Of a DNA stretch of 64,000 bases, positions 24,226-33,021 are shown one piece after another. Below the pieces are notes generated by a model. The model saw only the letters and a list, made by a program, of their open reading frames with translations. It did no database searches and was not told where the DNA came from. The translations under genes and the position numbers were made by a program. The DNA is taken from the NCBI GenBank assembly GCA_036504075.1, contig DASXVX010000003.1:1-64000 (forward strand), in the 5' to 3' direction. This DNA comes from DASXVX01 sp036504075 (lineage in GTDB: Bacteria > Bacillota > Sulfobacillia > Symbiobacteriales > Symbiobacteriaceae). Each line of letters starts with the position of its first letter. Position 1 is the stretch's first letter.

Positions 24226-24762
24226 TCAGGGCGATACGATGGCGCTTTTGACGCCATAGGGGGAGACGGCGGCAACGCCGTAAACAGCGCCGACGACGGG
24301 CGCCGGGTCTGCCCACCGGTATGTGTCCGTGTCGCTGCCCGTCGCGGCAACCTTGGCCGCCGGCGTCCAGGGTGCGGTCGGACCGGCCCGCCGGTAGACC
24401 TCATACCGGCCGGAGGCGTTACCGGACCCGCGCCAATGAACGGTCACCCGGTCACCGTCCTTTTCCACGTTAACTCCGGCGGGCTCCAGCGGCGGAATGG
24501 CTGCCGCTTCCTCCGGCGTGATGCCCGACGGGTCAGGCGCCGCGCCCGGTTCCGGAGTCGGAACGGGGGAGGCAGGTGGCGCGGGGGGTGCCGGAGTCGG
24601 AGCGGGGGAGGCAGGTGGCGCGAGGGGTGCCGGAGTCGGAGCGGGGGAGGCCGGTGGCATGAGGGGCGCCGGCGGCGGGGAGGCCGGGTGCCTGGGGACC
24701 CCCGCACAGCCGGCCAGTAGCATGGACAACAGCACGGCGGTGACGGTCATAGGGGTGCGCAT
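24226..24762 (-). CDS. Lipoprotein with Pro/Ala linker and fibronectin-III domain
   Basis: 178 aa from ATG 24762 with AAGGAGA upstream. The signal peptide ends in lipobox LLAGC (Cys near residue 19). A low-complexity linker of repeated PPASPAPTPAP units (about residues 25-75) leads to a C-terminal fibronectin type III-like domain (DRVTVHWRGSGNASGRYEVY). It is likely tethered outside the membrane with the linker spanning the wall. First gene of the secreted operon with the metalloprotease (68 bases downstream) and the TasA-like protein. Role probably adhesive or structural; inferred. Confidence 0.8.
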   Translation of the reverse strand: MRTPMTVTAVLLSMLLAGCAGVPRHPASPPPAPLMPPASPAPTPAPLAPPASPAPTPAPPAPPASPVPTPEPGAAPDPSGITPEEAAAIPPLEPAGVNVEKDGDRVTVHWRGSGNASGRYEVYRRAGPTAPWTPAAKVAATGSDTDTYRWADPAPVVGAVYGVAAVSPYGVKSAIVSP

Positions 24763-24912
24763 GCGACTCTCCTTATTAGAAAAATTTTGGTAACTTTCCC
24801 TATTTGTGATTAGACGCGCGACCGCCACTCTCCTGCGCTTGTGGCACAATACTGGGAGAGAAAATGCCGTCCCGCGGATTGGACAGGTCCCCGGCCTTAC
24901 GAACGGCAGACG

Positions 24913-24947
24913 AAAAAGCCCTCCGGACGTCAGTCCGGAGGGCTTTT
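24913..24947. repeat. CCCTCCGGAC hairpin, copy 4, between divergent genes
   Basis: AAAAAGCCCTCCGGAC and GTCCGGAGGGCTTTT with a five-base loop. Unlike the other copies it is not after a gene: it lies between the divergent starts at 24762 and 25273. On the minus strand it has a T-run facing the lipoprotein gene, so it could act as an upstream attenuator or protect against read-through. Confidence 0.7.
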
Positions 24948-25272
24948 GCTCAACCATTGGCGGGGCGATAGAAAGATTCTATGTGATCATTCGGGACTAG
25001 TAAAAAAGTGACAATTTGCGGTAGCCATAAAGGCGCATGCCTCCGGACCCGTCCCGGCGGTTTGGCAGTAACGCTTCCTAACTCCCCTTCCCGTTTGCCG
25101 AACCGGCAATTCAAAACAAAACCTACTAATTTTACACAAAAACATACATAAATTCATTCAATTCAAACTACAACAGGAGAATGTTTTCACGTGAAGAATA
25201 CTACGTTTAGAAACGACCCTTCGTAACTCCTTGATACATGTGGGAACTTGGATTTGAGCGGGAGGGGCAGAG
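24948..25272 (+). promoter_or_regulatory. AT-rich control region of the sugar importer operon
   Basis: No gene in these 325 bases. Notable elements are the inverted repeat TTGCCG-AAC-CGGCAA (25095-25109), a 69-base stretch without a single G on the plus strand (25107-25175), and the palindrome TTCACGTGAA (25186-25195). Either palindrome could be an operator for the ROK regulator encoded downstream. A clear -35/-10 pair could not be fixed. Confidence 0.45.
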
Positions 25273-26310
25273 ATGGCGAGCGATCGGCGGATGACCAATC
25301 AGCAGACAGCAGGACCGCCCAAAGGTGCGCATGCGGGCGAACTGGGACGGGCGCGGTGGGGGCGCAGCCTGGTCCAGCGGATTCTCGGGTGGCGGGAGTT
25401 CAACATTCTGGTGGCTTTGATCGTACTCGGCGCCGTGCTCTCCTTTGCATCGGAGCACTTCCTCACCCGCAACAACCTCTTCGGGGTGATGCGCGCTTTT
25501 TCGCTTACGGCCATCATGGCCATTGGTGAGACCATGGTGATCATCACCGACGGCATTGACCTCTCCGTCGGCTCCATTATGGGCCTGGCCGGGCTGGTGA
25601 CCGGCATGGTGATGGCCGGAGGCCAATCGGCGGTGCTGGCGGTCATGATCGGGATTCTGGTCGGTGCCACCATGGGGCTGGTGAACGGCGGCCTCATTAC
25701 CGGACTGCGCCTGCCGCCGTTCATCGCCACGCTGGGCATGCTCAGCATCGGCCGCGGTTTGGTCTACGTGATTACCAAAGGCTACCCGGTCACCGTGGAC
25801 GACAGCAACGCCGGCTTTCTCTTCCTGGGGCAGGGCTACATCGGCCCGGTGCCGGTGCCGGTGGTGCTGATGCTGTTGCTGACCGTGGCCGGCGCGGTTT
25901 TCCTGACCAGGACCAGCCTGGGCCGGTATGTCTACGCACTGGGCGGAAACGAGCAGGCCGCCCGCCTGAGCGGTATCCGGGTGGACCGGGTCAAACTGCT
26001 GATCTATACGCTGTCCGGGTTGTTCGCCGGGATCGCCGGCGTGGTATTGCTGGCCCGGCTCGTGTCCGCACAGCCTTCGGCCGGCCTCGGCTATGAGTTG
26101 CCGGTTATTGCCGCCGCCGTGATTGGCGGCACGAGCCTCAGCGGCGGCGAAGGCAGCATCGTTGGCACGGTCATCGGCGCTGCCCTGATCGGGATTCTGG
26201 AAAACGGCATGGTGCTGGTGGGGATCAACACCTACGCGCAGCAGGCCGTCACGGGTCTGGTCATTCTGCTCGCCGTGGCCATGGACATGTGGCGGAAGCG
26301 GCGGCGTTGA
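25273..26310 (+). CDS. Sugar ABC transporter permease, RbsC type
   Basis: 345 aa with about nine or ten membrane helices. Family marks are GETMVIITDGIDLSVGSIMG near residue 90, TRTSLGRYVYALGGNEQAAR near residue 215 and GISLSGGEG-like GTSLSGGEGSIVGTVIGA near residue 285. It forms the membrane channel of a ribose/simple-sugar importer with the binding protein and the two-domain ATPase that follow. ATG 25273 has GGGAGGGG upstream. First gene of the island. The unusual order is permease, binding protein, ATPase. The sugar is not predictable; sugar-acid neighbours suggest a related polyol or pentose. Confidence 0.92.
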   Translation: MASDRRMTNQQTAGPPKGAHAGELGRARWGRSLVQRILGWREFNILVALIVLGAVLSFASEHFLTRNNLFGVMRAFSLTAIMAIGETMVIITDGIDLSVGSIMGLAGLVTGMVMAGGQSAVLAVMIGILVGATMGLVNGGLITGLRLPPFIATLGMLSIGRGLVYVITKGYPVTVDDSNAGFLFLGQGYIGPVPVPVVLMLLLTVAGAVFLTRTSLGRYVYALGGNEQAARLSGIRVDRVKLLIYTLSGLFAGIAGVVLLARLVSAQPSAGLGYELPVIAAAVIGGTSLSGGEGSIVGTVIGAALIGILENGMVLVGINTYAQQAVTGLVILLAVAMDMWRKRRR

Positions 26311-26437
26311 CTCGGCCGGCATGAAAACGGCAGCCGTTCAAGCCGGCGGACGGCAAGACCCGAGGGGGTGAGCACCGACATCTGGGGGCAAATCTGTGCG
26401 GCCGTCTCTCACGATTTTCGGTAGGAGGGTGAACACA

Positions 26438-27418
26438 TTGACGCAGATCCGTCGCGGTATCCGTGTCTGGATGGCGATCCTGTTTGTCGCTGCGATTGTG
26501 CTGTCCGGCTGTACCAAGTCCAGCACGCCTACGACCCCGGCACCCAGCCCGGAACCGGCCAAGAAGCCCATTACGATCGCCCTGGTTCCCAAGCTGGTCC
26601 ATCCGTTCTTTGAAGACTGCCGCAAGGGCGGCGATGCGAAGGCCAAGGAACTCGGCGTTGCGTTCCAGTGGGTGGCGCCGCCCACCGGCGACCCCGCCGG
26701 GCAGGTCCGCATGATTGAGGATCTGGTGTCCAAAGGCGTGTCCGGTATCGCCATCTCCCCGAACGAACCCAAGTCGGTGGAGGCCGTGATTGCCGATGCG
26801 ATCGCCAAAGGCATCAAGGTGATCACGTTTGACTCCGACTCGCCCGGCAGCAAGCGGCTCATGTACATTGGCACCGACAACAAGCAGGCCGGCGTGGTTA
26901 TGGGTGAGACCCTGGCGAAGCTGGTCGGCGGCAAGGGCGAAGTGGCCATCATCACCGGCGGCCTGGGCGCCCTGAACCTGAACCAGCGGATCGATGGTGT
27001 CAAGGAGGCCCTGGCGAAGTACCCGGACATCAAGCTGGTGGACACGCAGGGTACCGATGACGACTTGGCCAAGGGCCTGACCGCAGCCGAGGCCATGCTC
27101 CGCTCCCGCCCGAACCTGGTCGGCATCTTTGGGATCAGCGCTACCGGGGGCCCGTCGGCGGCCAAGGCGCTGGCTGAGACCGAGTTCGCCGCCCGGCGGG
27201 GCAAGGTGAAGGTCGTGGCTTTCGACGACCTGCAGGAGACCGTCAAGGGCATTGAGGACGGGCTGATCGACGCCACCATGGTCCAGAAGCCGGTCCAGAT
27301 GGGCGCCCTCTCGGTCCAGTGGCTCAAGGACATCATCGAGGGGAAGGCCCAGCCCAAGAACATTGACACCGGCGTCACCGTGGTGAACAAGGAGAACCTG
27401 AAGACCTACACCAAGTAA
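26438..27418 (+). CDS. Sugar-binding lipoprotein, RbsB type
   Basis: 326 aa from TTG 26438, chosen because AGGAGGG lies eight bases upstream; GTG 26396 has no ribosome site. The signal peptide with lipobox VLSGC near residue 25 and a Thr/Pro linker precede the periplasmic-binding type-I fold (ITIALVPKLVHPFFEDCRKG, GVSGIAISPNEPKSVE, FDSDSPGSKRLMYIGTDN). It captures the sugar for the RbsC/RbsA-type transporter encoded on either side. The stop is followed by 65 bases to the ATPase start. Confidence 0.93.
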   Translation: MTQIRRGIRVWMAILFVAAIVLSGCTKSSTPTTPAPSPEPAKKPITIALVPKLVHPFFEDCRKGGDAKAKELGVAFQWVAPPTGDPAGQVRMIEDLVSKGVSGIAISPNEPKSVEAVIADAIAKGIKVITFDSDSPGSKRLMYIGTDNKQAGVVMGETLAKLVGGKGEVAIITGGLGALNLNQRIDGVKEALAKYPDIKLVDTQGTDDDLAKGLTAAEAMLRSRPNLVGIFGISATGGPSAAKALAETEFAARRGKVKVVAFDDLQETVKGIEDGLIDATMVQKPVQMGALSVQWLKDIIEGKAQPKNIDTGVTVVNKENLKTYTK

Positions 27419-27483
27419 TGGCGACCAGCGGGCCCGGGCAGGCCGGCGGCTTGCCCGGGTCCTGCGGGCAGGGAGGTTGGCGC

Positions 27484-28989
27484 ATGGACCAGACCCCCAT
27501 CCTGGAAGTCCGAGATATCCGGAAGCGTTTTCCCGGCGTTCAGGCGCTGGACGGTGTTCACCTGGAGGTCTACGCCGGTGAAGTGTTGGCGCTGGTGGGG
27601 GAGAACGGCGCCGGCAAGAGCACGCTCATGAAGATTCTCTCCGGTGTCTACGCGGCCGACTCCGGCACCATTTTGCGGGACGGGCTGCCCGTGGTGCCCC
27701 GGGACCCCAGCCATGCCCGGGATGAACTGGGCATTAGCATTATTCACCAGGAGTTCAACCTGGCGCCTAACCTTTCGGTGGCCGAGAACATCTTCCTGGG
27801 CCGGGAGCCCAGGCGAATGGGCTTTGTCAGGTTCGACCAGCTCTACCGGCGCTCCGCCGAGTTTCTGGATCTGCTGGGGGTCCACCTGGATCCCCGGACC
27901 CTGGTGGCCAGGTTGAGCGTCGGCCAGCAGCAAATGGTGGAGATTGCCAAGGCGCTCTCCTACCAGGCCAAGCTGGTGATCATGGACGAGCCCACGGCGG
28001 CCCTCAGTCTGCAGGAGTCGGCCACGCTGATGGGCATCATCCGCAGCCTGCGGGCGAAGGGCGTCGGGGTGATCTTCATCACCCACCGGCTCGAAGAGGT
28101 TTTCCAGATCGCTGACCGGGTCACGGTCATGCGGGACGGCAAGACGGTCGGCTCCATGCCGGTGGCGGAGACCGACCGGACCACCGTGGTCCGGCTCATG
28201 GTGGACCGGGACTTGAGCGAAATGTATGCCGCCAAGTCGGGGCCGATTGGGGAGCCCTTGCTGGAGGTGCGCAATCTCGCCACTCCCGGTCGGCTTGCGG
28301 ACATCAGCTTTACGCTGCACCGGGGCGAGATTCTGGGCTTCGCCGGCCTGGTGGGGGCCGGGCGGACCGAAGTGGCCGACGCGCTCTTCGGGGTGGGGCC
28401 GCGCCCGACCGGGCAGATTTTCCTCCACGGACGCGAGGTGCGAATTCACTCGCCCGCCGACGCCGTGCGGCACGGGATCGGTTACGTGACGGAGGACCGC
28501 AAGCAACTGGGGCTGGTCCTGGGCATGACGGTCCGCGAGAACACCACCCTGGCCATTCTGGAGAGCCTCTGCCGGGGCGGGTTCGTCCGCCGGCAGCAGG
28601 AGCGGCAGACCGCAGACCGCTATATCCACGACCTGGGTATTCGTACGCCCGGCCGCGACCAGATGACGTTGAACCTGAGCGGCGGCAACCAGCAGAAGGT
28701 GGTCATTGCCAAATGGCTGGCCGGGAATCCCGGGGTGCTGATTCTGGACGAGCCGACCCGCGGCATTGATGTGGCCGCCAAGGCCGAAGTGCACGCCATT
28801 ATCGCCCGACTGGCGGAGCAGGGCGTGGGGATCATCATGATTTCGTCGGACCTCATGGAGGTGCTGGCGATGAGCGACCGGGTGCTGGTGATGCACGAAG
28901 GCCGCGTCACGGCCGAATTCCTGCAAGACGAAGCGACGCAGGAGCGGGTGATGCTTGCCGCCACCGGCATGGTGGCAGGGGCTATATAG
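27484..28989 (+). CDS. Sugar ABC transporter ATP-binding protein, RbsA type
   Basis: 501 aa with two ABC domains. Domain 1 has Walker A GENGAGKST near residue 40, an LSVGQQQ signature and Walker B LVIMDEPTAAL. Domain 2 (from about residue 258) has a degenerate Walker A (GLVGAGRTE), signature NLSGGNQQK and LILDEPTRGID. This asymmetry is usual for the simple-sugar importer ATPases. ATG 27484 follows GGGAGGT. It powers uptake by the preceding permease. Confidence 0.95.
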   Translation: MDQTPILEVRDIRKRFPGVQALDGVHLEVYAGEVLALVGENGAGKSTLMKILSGVYAADSGTILRDGLPVVPRDPSHARDELGISIIHQEFNLAPNLSVAENIFLGREPRRMGFVRFDQLYRRSAEFLDLLGVHLDPRTLVARLSVGQQQMVEIAKALSYQAKLVIMDEPTAALSLQESATLMGIIRSLRAKGVGVIFITHRLEEVFQIADRVTVMRDGKTVGSMPVAETDRTTVVRLMVDRDLSEMYAAKSGPIGEPLLEVRNLATPGRLADISFTLHRGEILGFAGLVGAGRTEVADALFGVGPRPTGQIFLHGREVRIHSPADAVRHGIGYVTEDRKQLGLVLGMTVRENTTLAILESLCRGGFVRRQQERQTADRYIHDLGIRTPGRDQMTLNLSGGNQQKVVIAKWLAGNPGVLILDEPTRGIDVAAKAEVHAIIARLAEQGVGIIMISSDLMEVLAMSDRVLVMHEGRVTAEFLQDEATQERVMLAATGMVAGAI

Positions 28990-29028
28990 ACCAGGGTTTC
29001 GTACTTGTGCGGAAAGGGTGTGCGATGC

Positions 29029-29790
29029 TTGGAGTTTGGTAACAAAGTGGCGATTGTGACGGGTGGCGCCAGCGGCATTGGCCTGGCTACCGTGGAGATT
29101 CTCGCGGCCGGCGGCGCCAGGGTCGTCCTCTCGGACTGGGACGAGGCGGCCGGCACCCGTGAGACGGCCCGCTTGCAGCAGGCGGGGCGGGAGGTCGCAT
29201 ACATTCGGGCCGACGTCTCCAACAGCGCCGACGTCCAGAACCTGGTGGCGGCTACGGTGTCCAAGTACGGCCGGCTCGATATCCTGATCAACAACGCCGG
29301 GTACATCATCGCCAAGGACGTCGTCGCGATGCAGGAAGACGAGTGGGACAAGGTGCTGGACATTAACGCCAAGGGCGTTTTCCTGGGCTGCCACTTCGCC
29401 ATTCCGGCGATGCTGAAGCACGGCGGCGGCGCGATTGTGAATGTGGCCTCGATTTCGGGGCTGGTGGGAATGCCCGGCCAGTCCGGCTACTGCGCCTCCA
29501 AGGGGGCGGTGGTGCAGCTGACCAAGCAGGTTGCCGTGGACTTTGCCGGCAAGGGCATTCGCTGCAATGCGGTCTGCCCCGGCAGCGTCGAGACCCGGGT
29601 GCTTACCGATTACCTGGACTCCAGCGGCGACGCAGCCAGGGCGCGCCAGGAGATCGTGGCCAACCACCCCATCGGCCGGACGGGCACGGCGGCTGAAGTG
29701 GCCGAGGTCATCGCATTCCTTTGCTCGGACAAGGCCGGCTTCGTCCACGGCGCCATGTTCAGCGTCGACGGTGGGTACGTAGCCCGGTAG
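29029..29790 (+). CDS. SDR-family oxidoreductase
   Basis: 253 aa, classical short-chain dehydrogenase: cofactor motif TGGASGIG near residue 12, NNAG near residue 89, catalytic Ser in NVASISGLVG and Tyr/Lys in SGYCASKG, C-terminal SVDGGYVAR. An acidic residue after strand 2 (LSDWDEA) suggests NAD(H). TTG 29029 (LEFGNKVAI) is chosen after AAAGGG; an upstream TTG 29005 is less likely. Position between the sugar importer and ROK regulator suggests oxidation of the imported sugar or polyol. Confidence 0.9.
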   Translation: MEFGNKVAIVTGGASGIGLATVEILAAGGARVVLSDWDEAAGTRETARLQQAGREVAYIRADVSNSADVQNLVAATVSKYGRLDILINNAGYIIAKDVVAMQEDEWDKVLDINAKGVFLGCHFAIPAMLKHGGGAIVNVASISGLVGMPGQSGYCASKGAVVQLTKQVAVDFAGKGIRCNAVCPGSVETRVLTDYLDSSGDAARARQEIVANHPIGRTGTAAEVAEVIAFLCSDKAGFVHGAMFSVDGGYVAR

Positions 29791-29802
29791 GAGGCGGCCA
29801 AC

Positions 29803-31032
29803 ATGCGGGCGCTGGTGGTGAACGGACCCGGGGTGATCCGGCAGTCCAATCGGGTCGCCATCCTGCGGTATCTGCGGGCAGGCGGCGCCGTGTCCCGGCC
29901 GCAAATCGCCGAGGCCGTGGGGTTGAGCCGGCCGACCGTCGCCAACCTGGTGGATGAGCTGGTGGCCGAAGGTTTGGTCCGGGAAGTGGGGCTGGGTCAG
30001 TCGACCCGTAGCGGCGGCAAGCGGCCGGGCCTCGTGAAACTGAATCCCGACGCCGCGGCAGTGGCGGCGGTGGCTATTGGGGTGGAGCAGGTGGAGGCCG
30101 GCATCATCAAACTGGACGGGCACGTCGCCCGCCGCCGTCAGGCGCCCATGCCCGCGGCGGTTGGGCCGGAGGCGGGCCTGGATCTGGTGCGCCGGATGCT
30201 GTCCGACCTGCTGACGGAGTATGGCCGGGAGCCCCATGCGCCGGTGTTGGGCGTGGGGGCGAGCGCACCGGGCGTGGTGCATCCGGCTACGGGGGTGGTG
30301 GCTTTTTCGCCGGCCCTGCCGGGCTGGCGCGACGTTCCGCTGGGTCCCGAGCTGGCAAGGGCGACCGGGCTGCCGGTCACGCTGGACAGCGAGTGCCGCG
30401 CCCAGACGCTCGGAGAGGTCTGGTTCGGGCAGGGCCAGGAGGTGGGCGACCTGGTCGGCCTGGTGACCGGCGCCGGCATCGGCGCGGGCGTGGTGATGGA
30501 TGGCCTCATTTACCGGGGACCGGACGACAGCGCCGGCGAAATCGGGCATACGACGCTCGACCCGCTGGGGGCCAGGTGCCACTGCGGCAACATGGGCTGC
30601 TGGGAGGTATACTCCTCCACCGCGGGCCTGCTGCGCATGGTGCGGGACGCCTTGTGGCGGGGCGAGTTCAGCACGCTGGGCGACCGGGTCGGCAACGACC
30701 TCGGCCGGCTGACGCTGCCCATGGTGCTGGACGCGGTCCGGTGCGGGGACACCCTGGCGAGGCGCTACGCGGTGGACGAAATGGGCTACCGGCTGGGCGT
30801 CGGGATCGCCAACCTGGTCAACACCTTCAATCCGGAGATGGTCGTGCTGTTCGGTCCAATCACGGCGCTGGGGGAGGAGCTGCTGGAGCGCATCCGGACG
30901 ACCGTCCGGACCCGTGCGCTGCCGCAGGCCGGCGCCCGTGCCCGCATCGTCTGCTCGCTGCTGGGGGCAGATGGACCGCTGGTGGGCGCGGCGACGCTTG
31001 TGATCAGCCGGCTCTTTTCCGTGGCCCACTGA
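29803..31032 (+). CDS. ROK-family transcriptional regulator
   Basis: 409 aa. An N-terminal winged helix (residues 15-75, VSRPQIAEAVGLSRPTVANL) is fused to a ROK sugar-kinase-like domain with GAGIGAGVVMDG near residue 225 and the zinc motif CHCGNMGCWE near residue 265. ROK repressors sense sugars and lift repression of uptake and catabolic genes, so this one likely controls the operon it closes. It starts 12 bases after the SDR gene with GGAGGCGG. Confidence 0.92.
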   Translation: MRALVVNGPGVIRQSNRVAILRYLRAGGAVSRPQIAEAVGLSRPTVANLVDELVAEGLVREVGLGQSTRSGGKRPGLVKLNPDAAAVAAVAIGVEQVEAGIIKLDGHVARRRQAPMPAAVGPEAGLDLVRRMLSDLLTEYGREPHAPVLGVGASAPGVVHPATGVVAFSPALPGWRDVPLGPELARATGLPVTLDSECRAQTLGEVWFGQGQEVGDLVGLVTGAGIGAGVVMDGLIYRGPDDSAGEIGHTTLDPLGARCHCGNMGCWEVYSSTAGLLRMVRDALWRGEFSTLGDRVGNDLGRLTLPMVLDAVRCGDTLARRYAVDEMGYRLGVGIANLVNTFNPEMVVLFGPITALGEELLERIRTTVRTRALPQAGARARIVCSLLGADGPLVGAATLVISRLFSVAH

Positions 31033-31095
31033 GATACCCTTGGGACCTGCAGATTGGTTGGGACTCGGCCGTTGGATATGGGAGGAGGAGCTTAC

Positions 31096-32943
31096 GTGCT
31101 AGGTGGCTACATGGGACGCATTCTCTGGGTTGACCTCACCCAGGGCACGATGAAAGAGGAACCGCTGAACGCGGAACTGGCGCGAGACTTTGTCGGGGGC
31201 TACGGGCTTGGGGCGCGCCTGACCTATGACCGGATGCCCGCCAATGTGGACCCCCTGGGCCCGGCGAACATTCTCGGCTTCCTGACCGGGCCGCTCACCG
31301 GAACGCCGTGTATCGAAGGCAACCGGTTTGTGGTCACCTGCAAATCGCCGCTGACCGGCACGTGGGGTGATGCGAACTGCGGCGGCAACTTTGGCCCGGG
31401 GCTGAAGTTCGCCGGCTTCGATGCCGTGTTCTTCACCGGCCAGGCCAAGGGGCCGGTCTACCTGCACATCAAGGACGGGGTGGCGGAGCTGAAGAGTGCG
31501 CTCCACCTCTGGGGACTGGACTCCAACGAGACGGAGCACGCCCTCCAGAAGGAACTGGGCAAGGATGCCAAAGTGGCCTGCATCGGGCAGGCCGGCGAGA
31601 AGCTCTCCCTGATTGCCGCCATCATGAACGACCACGGTCGGGCGGCCGGTCGGTCCGGCGTCGGCGCGGTAATGGGCGCCAAGCTGCTGAAGGCCATTGC
31701 GGTGCAGGGCGACCAGCCGGTGCCGATGGCCGACCCGGAAAAGGCCAAAGAGCTGCGGCACAAGTACCTGAAGCTAACCGAACCCGGCATGCACGACTTC
31801 TTCAGTTCGACGGGGACCGTTGGCATACTGGGGCCGGGCGTGCTCAACGGCGACTCGCCGGTGAAGAACTGGGGTGGCGCCGGTAAGGCGGACTTCCCCA
31901 AGGGGTTTGATAATTTCGATCCCGACCGGGTGATGGAGTTCCAGACCCGCAAGTACGGCTGCTGGCAGTGCACACTCGCCTGCGGCGGCCACATGGAGGT
32001 CAAAGACGGGCCGTACCAGGTCAAAACCCACAAGGTGGAGTACGAGACCGGCGCCGCCTTCGGGACCATGACGCTCAACGATAACTTTGAATCCCTGGTC
32101 AAGTGCAACGACCTCTGCAACCGGTATGGGTTCGATTCGATCTCCGCCGGCTGCACGGTCGCCTTTGCCGTCGAGTGCTACGAGAACGGCCTCCTGAGCA
32201 AGGCGGAGACCGGCGGCCTGGAACTGAAGTGGGGCCACGACCACGCGATCGTGGAACTGCTGAAGCTGATGGGTGAGCGCAAGGGCATCGGCGACATTCT
32301 GGCGGATGGCGTGGCCAAAGCGGCCGAGCGCATCGGCAGAGGCGCCGAGCAGTACGCGATCCACATCCACGGCGAGGAGGTGCCCATGCATGACCCCAAG
32401 CTGCAGCCGGGTCTGGCTGTCACCTACTTGCTGGATGCCACCCCTGCCCGCCACACACAGGGCGGCGAGCTAAACCCGGTGCCCGGCCTGGGCATCAACA
32501 TCCCGCCACGGGAGCAACAGGCCGGACGGGGACCGCTGCACAAGGAACTGGTCTCGCTGGTCCACGTGGTCAACTCCGCCGGGGTCTGCCTGTTCGGCTA
32601 TCTCTCGTACGACTTCCACTTCATGCCCGACTTCCTGACGGCGGTCACGGGCGAGCAGTGGGATGTGGCCCGCATCGAGGTCGCCGGCGAACGGATCGCC
32701 AACATGCGGCATCTGTTCAATTTGCGGGAGGGACTCAATCCCCTGGAGTGGACCGTTCCGCCGCGGCTCCTCGGGCGTCCGCCGCTGGCGTCCGGGTTCC
32801 ACAAGGGCTTCTCGGTGGAACTGGAAACCATGGTCAAAGATTACCTGGCGGCGATGGACTGGGATCCCGTTACCACGCGGCCGAGTCCCGCCCGCCTGCG
32901 CGAGCTGGGGTTGGCCGACCTGGCCGACCTGGTCGGTGTGTGA
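31096..32943 (+). CDS. Aldehyde ferredoxin oxidoreductase 1
   Basis: 615 aa from GTG 31096 (GGAGGAGG upstream). Tungsten- or molybdenum-bispyranopterin enzyme oxidising aldehydes to acids with ferredoxin. The 4Fe-4S ligands Cys289, Cys292 and Cys296 (CWQCTLAC) fit the CX2CX3C pattern at the position seen in the archaeal enzyme, and a later Cys (NSAGVCLFG) is the expected fourth ligand. N-terminal GRILWVDL and GPLTGTPCIEGN are typical. It follows the ROK gene by 63 bases. A convergent terminator separates it from the kinase gene. Confidence 0.93.
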   Translation: MLGGYMGRILWVDLTQGTMKEEPLNAELARDFVGGYGLGARLTYDRMPANVDPLGPANILGFLTGPLTGTPCIEGNRFVVTCKSPLTGTWGDANCGGNFGPGLKFAGFDAVFFTGQAKGPVYLHIKDGVAELKSALHLWGLDSNETEHALQKELGKDAKVACIGQAGEKLSLIAAIMNDHGRAAGRSGVGAVMGAKLLKAIAVQGDQPVPMADPEKAKELRHKYLKLTEPGMHDFFSSTGTVGILGPGVLNGDSPVKNWGGAGKADFPKGFDNFDPDRVMEFQTRKYGCWQCTLACGGHMEVKDGPYQVKTHKVEYETGAAFGTMTLNDNFESLVKCNDLCNRYGFDSISAGCTVAFAVECYENGLLSKAETGGLELKWGHDHAIVELLKLMGERKGIGDILADGVAKAAERIGRGAEQYAIHIHGEEVPMHDPKLQPGLAVTYLLDATPARHTQGGELNPVPGLGINIPPREQQAGRGPLHKELVSLVHVVNSAGVCLFGYLSYDFHFMPDFLTAVTGEQWDVARIEVAGERIANMRHLFNLREGLNPLEWTVPPRLLGRPPLASGFHKGFSVELETMVKDYLAAMDWDPVTTRPSPARLRELGLADLADLVGV

Positions 32944-32963
32944 CCTGCCTGACGGCAGTGAAA

Positions 32964-32994
32964 AGCTGGGGGCGCCTGCGTGGCGCCCCCAGCT
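32964..32994. terminator. Bidirectional terminator
   Basis: AGCTGGGGGCGCC and GGCGCCCCCAGCT around a five-base loop, between the convergent ends of the aldehyde oxidoreductase and kinase genes. Confidence 0.85.
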
Positions 32995-33021
32995 TACGTT
33001 CCGACCAGATGCGGCAAGGAT

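Noticed and set aside
25176..25209. Nine-codon frame after AGGAGA in the importer leader (starts MFSREEYY)
   Set aside because: Ribosome-site spacing is too short and the peptide has no regulatory codon pattern; probably chance.
27406..31029. 1207-codon minus-strand open frame over the sugar importer genes
   Set aside because: Antisense shadow; the plus strand has clear RbsA, SDR and ROK genes there.
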